A stretch of DNA of 5,181 nt. Origin: Bacteroidota bacterium (GTDB taxonomy: Bacteria > Bacteroidota > Ignavibacteria > UBA10030 > SZUA-254). A program made the translations under genes and the position numbers. The stretch covers positions 1-5,181 of the forward strand of contig SCUC01000173.1 of NCBI GenBank assembly GCA_004322375.1, written 5' to 3'. This document shows positions 1 to 5,181 of this stretch, one piece after another; the stretch's first letter is position 1; every line of letters begins with the position of its first letter. Under the pieces are notes generated by a model. It was not told where the DNA came from, did no database searches, and saw only the letters and a list, made by a program, of their open reading frames with translations.

Positions 1-471
1 CCGATCTGCATACTCGAAGGAAGATGGATACGGCGTACATTCATCCAATACCATCATTATATCGGAGCCGATGCTCCGCTCAATATCAATAACGGATTCC
101 GGGGTAAAAAAATGAGTTGAGCCATCTAAATGAGAACGAAACTCAACCCCTTCTTCACTAATTTTCCGTAATTCCGAAAGACTAAATACTTGAAAACCGC
201 CACTATCTGTTAAAATAGGCTTACTCCAGCCGTTAAACTTGTGTAATCCTCCAGCCTGCTCCAATATTTCTGTTCCCGGGCGTAAATAGAGATGATAGGT
301 ATTCCCTAAAATAATTTCTGCTCCCACTTCCTCCAATTCCCGCGGTTCAATTGCTTTCACTGTCCCTTGAGTTCCGACAGGCATAAAAGCGGGCGTATTG
401 AATACCCCATGCTCAGTGAAAACCCTCCCTAATCGGGCTAATCCATCAGTTTTGTCTAACGTAAATTGCAT
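1..471 (-). CDS. tgt: Queuine/preQ1 tRNA-guanine transglycosylase, N-terminal part (3' end beyond the window)
   Basis: The enzyme swaps guanine 34 in the anticodon of GU(N) tRNAs for the queuosine precursor preQ1, in the cytoplasm. The window holds 157 codons, about 40 percent of the usual 370-380 residues. The protein begins MQFTLDKTDGLARLGRV and shows NTPAFMPVGTQGTVKAI (about 25-41), GNTYHLYLRPG (56-66), the family signature ILTDSGGFQVFSL (86-98, with Asp89 at the position of the conserved active-site Asp of this motif) and VLDECTPYPSS (141-151, the base-recognition Asp143/Cys145 region). The nucleophilic Asp and the zinc-binding Cys cluster would lie to the left of position 1. The frame stays open upstream of this ATG, with TTG codons available, but the ATG gives the normal family N-terminus. 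No Shine-Dalgarno is visible. It lies 53 bp downstream of the VanZ-like gene on the same strand, so co-transcription is likely. The family call is certain; whether preQ1 or queuine is the substrate is inferred from bacterial origin. Confidence 0.97.
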   Translation of the reverse strand, partial: MQFTLDKTDGLARLGRVFTEHGVFNTPAFMPVGTQGTVKAIEPRELEEVGAEIILGNTYHLYLRPGTEILEQAGGLHKFNGWSKPILTDSGGFQVFSLSELRKISEEGVEFRSHLDGSTHFFTPESVIDIERSIGSDIMMVLDECTPYPSSFEYADR

Positions 472-524
472 GAATTTAAAAGTAACCAAACATCCAGCAA
501 ATTCCAAGTAGGACAGGACTTACA

Positions 525-947
525 CTATTTTAGTTTAAGTCTGCGTCGTAAAAACAAATACACCACTATTCCTGCTAACAACGCCCCAATACCATCCGCG
601 AGCATATCATACTTATCAAGAAATCTACCGGGAATAAAGCTCTGGTGGATTTCATCCGAAATGCCATAACTTATTGTTATTAAAAAGGAAAACAGAAATC
701 GTTTGAATCTTAGTGTAGATTCTTTTATGCGCGGCTCGAATGCCCGATACACGAGAATGCCTAAAACAAAAAAAACTCCGATGTGTCCTGCCTTATCAAC
801 TGAAATGAAGTTGATTTTTGGCAGCGTGATTTTTGGTATTGAAGAAATGATATAGATGGTTCCCGCCCAAACAAATGCAGGAAATTGGTACATGAGAAAA
901 TGGGAAAACCGATTTCTCTTCCCATTTTGTTCTTGGTTCATTGGCAT
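525..947 (-). CDS. VanZ-like family integral membrane protein
   Basis: This is a 140-residue membrane protein with about four predicted helices, near residues 21-37, 56-72, 82-96 and 116-133, and a basic C-terminal tail (RRRLKLK). VanZ-family marks are DKAGHIGVFFVLGIL (51-65) and SDEIHQSFIPGR (97-108), followed by conserved acidic positions Asp111, Asp114 and Asp118 just before the last helix. The best-known member, enterococcal VanZ, gives low-level teicoplanin resistance, but most chromosomal members have no assigned role. Nothing here (no vanA or vanX-type genes) supports a resistance function. The first ATG was chosen; Met3 is an equally plausible start, since neither has a Shine-Dalgarno and the first residues are polar and poorly constrained. 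The gene precedes tgt on the same strand by 53 bp, which suggests a shared transcript but not a shared function. Confidence is high for the family and low for any biochemical role. Confidence 0.93.
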   Translation of the reverse strand: MPMNQEQNGKRNRFSHFLMYQFPAFVWAGTIYIISSIPKITLPKINFISVDKAGHIGVFFVLGILVYRAFEPRIKESTLRFKRFLFSFLITISYGISDEIHQSFIPGRFLDKYDMLADGIGALLAGIVVYLFLRRRLKLK

Positions 948-1000
948 CAGTCTAATATACCAATATTCGCTGTCTCTATAAAACCCTAAAGGTATTATGC

Positions 1001-1030
1001 AATTTATGTTGTAGAAGCCGTTGCAAAGCC
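1001..1030 (+). repeat. Possible partial third copy of the 124-bp repeat core
   Basis: AATTTATGTTGTAGAAGCCG followed by TTGCAAAGCC resembles the copy B core AATTTTATGTTGAAGAAGTC / GGTCAAAGACC at about 25 of 31 aligned positions with two one-base gaps. It has the same orientation as copy A and lies just outside it. The match is short and could be chance. If real, it suggests an older, decayed copy beside copy A. Confidence 0.3.
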
Positions 1031-1040
1031 AATGACAAAT

Positions 1041-1164
1041 AAAAGAACTCCGACTTCTGTTCCTGAATGAAGAAAAAGTTCTTGAATGTTCATCAAAATT
1101 TAATGCTGGAGAAATCGGTCAAAGACCCGTAGGGAGTTCTGGTCTCTTGAGGTTTTTCAATGCC
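1041..1164 (+). repeat. 124-bp intergenic repeat, copy A
   Basis: This matches the reverse complement of 2835-2958 at 110 of 124 positions with no gaps. The inner half is best conserved: the segment from about 1115 to 1160 (TCGGTCAAAGACCCGTAG then GAGTTCTGGTCTCTTGAGG and TTTTTCAA) differs at only one base. The similarity falls to chance level outside these limits. It lies in the 259-bp gap between the VanZ-like gene and nnr, on the strand opposite the genes, with its conserved end pointing toward nnr. One plus-strand frame through the copy is open (1036-1188, stop TAG at 1189-1191) but has no ATG. I do not recognise the family. It could be a dispersed non-coding repeat, a gene-end relic or a miniature element. 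Confidence 0.9.
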
Positions 1165-1206
1165 ATCTTGTTGAACGAAGCGGATTTATAGAGAGCCTGT
1201 AAACCA

Positions 1207-2775
1207 TTATCTCTCCACTTCTCTCATCGCTTCCTTCAGAAACTGTTGTATATCCATTGCGAGGAGACTCTTCTCTCCAAATTTTTCCTTTGCTATATCG
1301 CCGGCTCTGCCATGAAGATAAACCCCCACTGCTGCTGCCTGGCATGGAACCATCCCCTGTCCCCACAAGCCAGCAATTATTCCTGTCAGCACATCTCCTG
1401 AACCTGCCGTTGCCATCCCGGGATTTCCGGTTGAGTTGATAGAGACTGTACCTTCAGGAGTAGCCGTTACAGTAGGCGCGCCTTTTAATACAAGCGTTAC
1501 ATTAAATCGTTTTGCCGTTTTTCTGGCAATCTCAACCCTATCTGATTCAATTTCTTCGGAACTTAACCGGATTAGCCTGCTCAACTCGCCGACATGCGGG
1601 GTTAGTATAATATTACCTGATCTTCGTTTCCTCAACATTTCAGATTTTTCTGCTAAGGCATTCAATCCATCCGCATCAATTACCATTGGCTTGGCACATT
1701 TAGAAATCAAAGTAAGGATTAACTGTTGCGTCTCTGAAACTCTTGATAATCCAGGTCCAATCACAACAATATCTGACCATTGGATATGCTTTTGTATTGT
1801 TGACAACGCCATTTCAGAAAGGCAGCCTTCTGGCGTTTCGTCTAAAGGTTCTACCATTACCTCTGTCAATTTTTTTGCAAGAATAGGATAAACAGACTTA
1901 GGTGTTCCTAAAATTACTGCTCCTGCTCCCGTCCTCATTGCAGATTCAGAAGCCATAGCTGCTGCTCCTGTCAATCCCCTTGAGCCTGCAAGAATGAAAA
2001 TTTTACCCACGCTATGCTTATGGGCATTAAATGGTCGAACAGGCAGGATGGATGCAACATCGTTTTTTGCAATAAGGAATGTCCTGGACAATTTTGTTGG
2101 AGGCAAACCATCAGGTACACCTATATCAACACACTCTAACAAGCCCGTGTAACTTCTTCCCTTGCCTACAATTAGCCCTATTTTCTTATGCCCCATCGTA
2201 ACCGTTAAATCTGCCTTGAACGCATCTCCTTCAACACTGCCATTATCGGCATTAACCCCGGAAGGCACATCAATGCTAACCCGTTTCGCTTTCAGTGAAT
2301 TCAACCAGCCGACGAGTTGTGCAATGTTCCCCTGTAATTTTCCCATAAAGCCTGCCCCGAACAACGCATCCACAATGATATCGGGATCCGGGAGCATTTT
2401 TATTTTTTTTAAGGATGAATATCGAATTATCGAAATGGCAGTTTTGTGTAAAGTCTTAGCTTGTAACAATTTTACTATTGAATAATTAACAAGCGCATCC
2501 CCCTTTAACATATTGGCTGGCGAGGTTAAAACTATGGTTACGTTCGCCCCTCGAATCAATAAGTGCCGTGCAACAACAAATCCATCTCCCCCATTGTTTC
2601 CCTTCCCGCAATAAATATGAACAGATTTATCCGCAAGCCCTCCAAAATAGCCCTCCATTCGCTCTACAACGCCCCTTCCTGCGTTTTCCATGAGGATATT
2701 GCCCGGTATGCCGAGTTTTTCTATAGCATAGCAGTCAAATGAACGCATTTCTGATGATGTGAGGATTGGTTGCAT
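1207..2775 (-). CDS. nnr: Bifunctional NAD(P)H-hydrate epimerase / ADP-dependent NAD(P)H-hydrate dehydratase
   Basis: This is a 522-residue cytoplasmic metabolite-repair enzyme. The N-terminal YjeF_N domain (about 1-220) epimerises R- and S-NAD(P)HX. The C-terminal ribokinase-like domain (about 240-515) dehydrates S-NAD(P)HX back to NAD(P)H at the expense of ADP. Epimerase motifs: NILMENAGRGV (26-36), CGKGNNGGDGFVVARHL (56-72), VDALFGAGFMGKLQG (135-149) and SIDVPSGVNADNGSVEGD (167-184). Dehydratase motifs: GKIFILAGSRGLTGAA (257-272), VVIGPGLSR (337-345), VIDADGLNAL (365-374), ILTPHVGELSRL (390-401) and NPGMATAGSGDVLTGIIAGL (451-470), with catalytic Asp461 in GSGD. Length and domain order match the fused bacterial form and both domains look intact. 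The start MQPILTSSEMRSFD fits the usual family N-terminus. No Shine-Dalgarno is present: the 5' leader next to the ATG is a heptanucleotide tandem repeat. Inverted 124-bp repeat copies sit 43 bp beyond the stop and 59 bp before the start. It follows nuoN on the same strand after 266 bp. Confidence 0.97.
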   Translation of the reverse strand: MQPILTSSEMRSFDCYAIEKLGIPGNILMENAGRGVVERMEGYFGGLADKSVHIYCGKGNNGGDGFVVARHLLIRGANVTIVLTSPANMLKGDALVNYSIVKLLQAKTLHKTAISIIRYSSLKKIKMLPDPDIIVDALFGAGFMGKLQGNIAQLVGWLNSLKAKRVSIDVPSGVNADNGSVEGDAFKADLTVTMGHKKIGLIVGKGRSYTGLLECVDIGVPDGLPPTKLSRTFLIAKNDVASILPVRPFNAHKHSVGKIFILAGSRGLTGAAAMASESAMRTGAGAVILGTPKSVYPILAKKLTEVMVEPLDETPEGCLSEMALSTIQKHIQWSDIVVIGPGLSRVSETQQLILTLISKCAKPMVIDADGLNALAEKSEMLRKRRSGNIILTPHVGELSRLIRLSSEEIESDRVEIARKTAKRFNVTLVLKGAPTVTATPEGTVSINSTGNPGMATAGSGDVLTGIIAGLWGQGMVPCQAAAVGVYLHGRAGDIAKEKFGEKSLLAMDIQQFLKEAMREVER

Positions 2776-2817
2776 GGTTTTAGTTTATTGGTTGTCGGTT
2801 GATGGTTACTGGTTTTC
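2776..2817. repeat. Degenerate heptanucleotide tandem repeat (GGTTNNN, six units) abutting the nnr start codon
   Basis: GGTT begins at 2776, 2790, 2797, 2804 and 2811, an exact 7-bp phase, with a decayed unit (GTTT) at 2783. On the minus strand the unit reads NNNAACC. The last unit touches the nnr ATG directly, so this repeat forms the immediate 5' leader of nnr and leaves no room for a Shine-Dalgarno. It resembles in style the short tandemly repeated heptanucleotides known from cyanobacteria and seen in other bacteria, but I cannot assign it to a named family. Confidence 0.8.
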
Positions 2818-2834
2818 TGGATAAATTAATAGAA

Positions 2835-2958
2835 GGCTTTGAAAAACCTCAAGAGACCAGAACTCTCTACGGGTCTTTGACCGACTTCTTCAACATAAAA
2901 TTTTGATGAAAATTCAAATACTTTTTCCTCATTCAAGTACAGAAGTCTGAGTTCCTTT
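2835..2958 (-). repeat. 124-bp intergenic repeat, copy B (inverted relative to copy A)
   Basis: This is the second copy, on the strand of the genes, in the gap between nuoN and nnr, with its conserved end facing nnr. Relative to copy A there are 14 substitutions and no indels. Read on the minus strand it includes AGAGA-GUUCUGG-UCUCU, a 5-bp hairpin that copy A keeps through one G-U pair, followed five bases later by a U run, so a weak terminator for nuoN is possible. The same end could offer a weak -35/-10 pair for nnr (TTG at 2850-2852, TAATTT at 2823-2828). A minus-strand frame is open from 2990 to the TAA at 2826-2828, again without an ATG. The element's nature is unknown. Confidence 0.9.
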
Positions 2959-3041
2959 AGCTTTGAATTTTGTATTTGTTTAGAAATTCGTCATTAGATA
3001 TTAGGATTTCAACCTTCCCAGAGCACTTGTTCTTTCAACTC

Positions 3042-4463
3042 CTACATCACCCTCTCTATCATAGCGAGCAATGTTGAGGGGAAAATCCCCAGTTCGAACA
3101 GTAACAACGCGGCAATGGAAAGCAATGCCAAGCTCAACCCTGAGACGCTTTCCGGGGAGTCGAGCGTTCCCTCCTTGAAATACATCATCACAACAATACG
3201 GAGATAATAATACACTCCTATAGCGCTTGTAACCACCCCAAGAATTGCTAGCCACGTTAAATCGGCGTTCACTGCTGCTGCAAAAACGTAATACTTACCA
3301 AGAAATCCTGCAAACGGCGGGATGCCCGATAAAGAAAACATGAAGATCGCCATGAGCGCGGCAAGAACGGGTTTCTTCGTTCCCAGCCCAGCATAATCCT
3401 CGAATTGCAAATTCTTCCCTTCACGGCTTTCAAGAATGGAAATAATTCCGAACGCTCCCAGATTCATAAATGTGTAGGCGGTGAGATAAAAAATAATCCC
3501 CATCTTCCCTAGGCTGTTCGCTGCCGCAAGCCCGGTGAGCATATACCCCGCATGGGCAATGCTCGAGTACGCCAGCATCCGTTTGATATTCGTTTGAGAA
3601 AGAGCGACAAGGTTTCCGATAATCATGGAAGCCGCCGCAAGTACCGAAAGTGCGACCATAAAATTCCCATCGCCGAACACCTGATGGGCAAACATCAGAA
3701 GAAATGCAGAAAATGCAGCTGCCTTTGCCCCTGTTGACATAAATCCTGAAACAATTGTCGGAGAGCCTTCATACACATCAGGAACCCACATGTGGAACGG
3801 CACAGCCGCGACCTTAAACGCAAACCCGATGAGGATCAATCCCAAGCCTGCGATGAATATCTTTTGCGACATTAACGTTCCTGCATTGGCAACGATAAAT
3901 GAAATATCCGTTGTGCCCGATGCCCCATACACCAGGGCGATGCCATAGAGGAGAAACCCGGTCGCGAACGCGCCTAACAAAAAATACTTTAGGGCAGCTT
4001 CATTCGATTTTGATTGCAACCGTAAAAATCCTGCCAGCACATAGAGACAGATTGACATAAGTTCCAGCCCAAGGAACAATACCACCAAATCGGCGGCAGC
4101 TGCCATCAACATCATTCCTATAGTGGCAAATAGTATCAACAGATAAAACTCGCCAATTCTCTTGTACGTCTTTTGAAGATAATCTCTGGATAGTATTATG
4201 GTAAAGAGAGCGGCAATAATAAACAACATTGCAAAGAAGCTGCCATATCCCCCCACGGTAATCATCCCGCTCATAGCCACACCTCGCCATGGAATTGTAA
4301 CCATCGTAATGACGCCGGAGAAAACAAGTCCCCAGACGCTTATCCAAAAGCTGGATGCTTCATTTTTTTTAACTAAAGATTCAACGGTAAGAACAACGAG
4401 CGATACAATCGTAACTGATAAGATGGGCAGAATATTTAATAAATTAAAACTGTCGGTTTCCAT
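3042..4463 (-). CDS. nuoN: NADH-quinone oxidoreductase (complex I) subunit N
   Basis: NuoN is one of the three antiporter-like proton-pumping subunits of the membrane arm of respiratory complex I. The 473-residue product is hydrophobic throughout, consistent with 14 transmembrane helices, and close to the E. coli length of about 485. Channel residues can be placed: Glu134 in GLELMS (TM5), Lys217 and His224 in FKVAAVPFHMWVPDVYEGSP (broken TM7), Lys247 in STGAKAAA (TM8) and Lys390 in PFAGFLGKYYVF (TM12). The first three Lys/His numbers coincide with E. coli NuoN. LSQTNIKRMLAYSSIAHAGY (288-307) is the typical conserved stretch of this protein family. The first ATG is chosen; there is no Shine-Dalgarno (the leader reads TTGATTTTGAA). 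The gene is the first of its transcript: nuoL and nuoM, its usual upstream neighbours, are absent, and the upstream gene is divergent and unrelated. Downstream, after 266 bp, comes nnr. NuoM/NuoL/Mrp paralogues were considered, but the N-terminal length and TM7 signature fit NuoN best. Confidence 0.95.
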   Translation of the reverse strand: METDSFNLLNILPILSVTIVSLVVLTVESLVKKNEASSFWISVWGLVFSGVITMVTIPWRGVAMSGMITVGGYGSFFAMLFIIAALFTIILSRDYLQKTYKRIGEFYLLILFATIGMMLMAAAADLVVLFLGLELMSICLYVLAGFLRLQSKSNEAALKYFLLGAFATGFLLYGIALVYGASGTTDISFIVANAGTLMSQKIFIAGLGLILIGFAFKVAAVPFHMWVPDVYEGSPTIVSGFMSTGAKAAAFSAFLLMFAHQVFGDGNFMVALSVLAAASMIIGNLVALSQTNIKRMLAYSSIAHAGYMLTGLAAANSLGKMGIIFYLTAYTFMNLGAFGIISILESREGKNLQFEDYAGLGTKKPVLAALMAIFMFSLSGIPPFAGFLGKYYVFAAAVNADLTWLAILGVVTSAIGVYYYLRIVVMMYFKEGTLDSPESVSGLSLALLSIAALLLFELGIFPSTLLAMIERVM

Positions 4464-4506
4464 TTCAAAATCAAGGTAAAAAGGTCATTTTTTTAATGAT
4501 TATGAA

Positions 4507-4538
4507 GAAAATTAGCAAAATTTTGGCTCAGAAACAAA
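4507..4538 (-). promoter_or_regulatory. Candidate Bacteroidota-type promoter for nuoN
   Basis: On the minus strand TTTG (4538-4535) is followed after 20 bp by TAATTTTC (4514-4507). This is one base from the published Bacteroidota pattern of TTTG near -33 and TAnnTTTG near -7. The start of nuoN would lie about 40 bases downstream, a reasonable leader. Low sequence complexity and A/T richness make chance matches easy. Confidence 0.35.
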
Positions 4539-4544
4539 GAAAAT

Positions 4545-4560
4545 GACAATGGCTATTGAC
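4545..4560. promoter_or_regulatory. Imperfect 16-bp dyad between the divergent promoter candidates
   Basis: GACAATGGCTATTGAC has six of eight base pairs symmetrical about its centre. It lies between the -33 candidates of nuoN (4535-4538) and of the divergent gene (4556-4558), overlapping the latter. The position would suit a repressor or activator site acting on one or both genes. No regulator is identified, and a dyad this imperfect can occur by chance. Confidence 0.2.
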
Positions 4561-4586
4561 TTTCATGTTAAAAAGCCTTAATTTTA
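4556..4586 (+). promoter_or_regulatory. Candidate promoter for the DUF4287/SRPBCC gene
   Basis: TTG (4556-4558, within TTGACT) is followed after 20 bp by TAATTTTA (4579-4586), the same spacing and near-identical -7 element as the candidate nuoN promoter on the other strand. Read as a sigma-70 site it is TTGACT, 17 bp, TAATTT. It would give a leader of about 120 bases, which is long, so a closer promoter is possible. Confidence 0.28.
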
Positions 4587-4711
4587 GGCAAGTGGTATGA
4601 AATCCATACACACCGTACAGATAAAAGTGTTGTTGGCAGAGGGTGACCGGAAATTTTTTAGGACAACCTCAGCCACAATCGTATTTTTAGGATACCATCA
4701 GATAACTAAAT

Positions 4712-5181
4712 ATGCCAACCTCAAAAAAAACAACAAAACATGCCGGCATTGGAGATGAAGCTGTTCTTTCAAAAACAGGAAAATCCTGGAACGAATGGTT
4801 CACTATTCTTGATGCAATGAAAGCTAAGTCTCTACCACATAAGGAAATAGCATCGTTTCTTAACAAAAAGCAGGGATTAAGTCCATGGTGGAGCCAGATG
4901 ATAACGGTTGGATACGAGCAAGCTCGCGGGTTGCGGGAAAAGCATGAAACTTCTAAAGGTTTTGTAGCAAATATTAGTAAAACGATATTGGTTTCATCTG
5001 AAATTCTGTACAACATGTGGAACGATTCTAAGAAAAGAAAACGTTGGTTACCGGATGATTTCAGCATTACAAAAGCAACGTCGAATAAATCGTTACGTAT
5101 AAAATGGAGCGAACCCCCGACAATAGTCTGTGTAGATTTTTATGCAAAAAGCGAGTCAAAAAGCCAGCTCGTAGTACAACA
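4712..5181 (+). CDS. DUF4287 / SRPBCC (AHSA1-like) domain protein, 3' end beyond the window
   Basis: There are 156 complete codons and two further bases before the window ends, with no stop. The product begins MPTSKKTTKHAGIGDEAVLS. The N-terminal region carries the DUF4287 pattern: TGKSWNEWFTILDA (22-35), HKEIASFL (43-50) and WWSQMITVGYEQARGLREKH (59-78). From about residue 83 (GFVANISKTILVSSEILYNM) an SRPBCC fold resembling Hsp90-ATPase-activator homologue (AHSA1-like) proteins begins, with NDSKKRKRWLP (104-114) and a following beta-strand-rich stretch ending KSESKSQLVVQ. From memory of the family, full proteins are roughly 180-190 residues, so only the last strand and C-terminal helix should be missing. 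No signal peptide or membrane segment is seen, so it is probably cytoplasmic. Function is unknown; SRPBCC folds bind hydrophobic ligands or partner proteins. An in-frame TAA at 4703-4705 makes the 4712 ATG the first possible one. It is divergent from nuoN, with a 248-bp shared upstream region and no Shine-Dalgarno. Confidence 0.88.
   Translation, partial: MPTSKKTTKHAGIGDEAVLSKTGKSWNEWFTILDAMKAKSLPHKEIASFLNKKQGLSPWWSQMITVGYEQARGLREKHETSKGFVANISKTILVSSEILYNMWNDSKKRKRWLPDDFSITKATSNKSLRIKWSEPPTIVCVDFYAKSESKSQLVVQ

Larger units (their letters stand above)
948..1206. other. Intergenic region between nnr and the VanZ-like gene (259 bp)
   Basis: Apart from repeat copy A and the possible partial copy beside it, I see no gene, tRNA or strong hairpin. 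The leader of the VanZ-like gene (948-1000) is A/T-rich and lacks a convincing promoter or ribosome binding site. No classical terminator follows nnr. Confidence 0.6.

Noticed and set aside
525..947. Calling the VanZ-like gene an antibiotic resistance gene
   Set aside because: The family is broad and no glycopeptide-resistance genes are nearby, so resistance cannot be inferred.
975..1002. A promoter for the VanZ-like gene (TTGCAT, 16 bp, TATAGA on the minus strand)
   Set aside because: Only three of six and four of six bases match the sigma-70 consensus in A/T-rich sequence, which is too weak to annotate.
1257..2485. Three plus-strand open frames (1257-1439, 1436-1891, 2162-2485) inside nnr
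   Set aside because: They are antisense to a gene with intact motifs across its whole length and have no recognisable product.
1041..2958. A composite transposon or insertion sequence carrying nnr
   Set aside because: There is no transposase, no visible target-site duplication and no known insertion-sequence terminal motif; only the inverted repeats support it.
2776..2958. A CRISPR array from the repeated sequence upstream of nnr
   Set aside because: The units are 7 bp without spacers, or a single 124-bp element; neither has repeat-spacer organisation and no cas gene is present.
3001..4479. Further frames inside and around nuoN (minus 3001-3255 and 4000-4347, plus 3552-3737 and 4198-4479)
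   Set aside because: They overlap the well-supported NuoN coding frame and give Cys/Arg-rich or low-complexity translations typical of shadow frames.
4571..4590. A small hairpin (GCCT ... AGGC) in the divergent region as a terminator
   Set aside because: The stem is only four base pairs, no gene ends there and no suitable U run follows.
4687..5067. A 126-codon open frame on the minus strand opposite the DUF4287 gene
   Set aside because: The plus strand encodes clear DUF4287 and SRPBCC motifs over the same bases; the minus-strand translation resembles no family.

Overview
The window is an ordinary bacterial chromosomal stretch with five protein genes. Four lie on the minus strand, in transcription order nuoN, nnr, a VanZ-family membrane protein gene and tgt, which is cut by the left edge. 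The fifth is a divergent plus-strand gene for a DUF4287/SRPBCC-type protein, cut by the right edge. None of the five starts has a recognisable Shine-Dalgarno sequence, and the two best promoter candidates look like the Bacteroidota form (TTG or TTTG, about 20 bp, TAnnTTT). This suggests a member of the Bacteroidota/Ignavibacteriota/Chlorobiota (FCB) group. That placement is an inference from style, not from a marker gene.

Layout: 1-471 is the N-terminal part of tRNA-guanine transglycosylase (queuosine pathway). 525-947 is a four-helix VanZ-like membrane protein that probably shares a transcript with tgt. 948-1206 is intergenic and holds one copy of a 124-bp repeat. 1207-2775 is the bifunctional NAD(P)H-hydrate repair enzyme Nnr. 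2776-3041 is intergenic and holds a heptanucleotide tandem repeat touching the nnr start codon, plus a second, inverted copy of the 124-bp repeat. 3042-4463 is NuoN, a proton-pumping membrane subunit of respiratory complex I, standing without nuoL or nuoM beside it. 4464-4711 is a divergent promoter region. 4712-5181 is the start of the DUF4287/SRPBCC gene.

Functionally, NuoN oxidises nothing itself but is part of the NADH-consuming complex, while Nnr repairs damaged hydrated NAD(P)H, so these neighbours share the NADH theme. VanZ and tgt have no evident link beyond co-orientation.

The most unusual feature is the pair of 124-bp repeats (110 of 124 positions identical, no gaps). They face each other across nnr, and both stay open in the same reading frame without a start codon. 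I see no CRISPR array, defence system, transposase, tRNA or rRNA here, and no clearly new multi-gene system.
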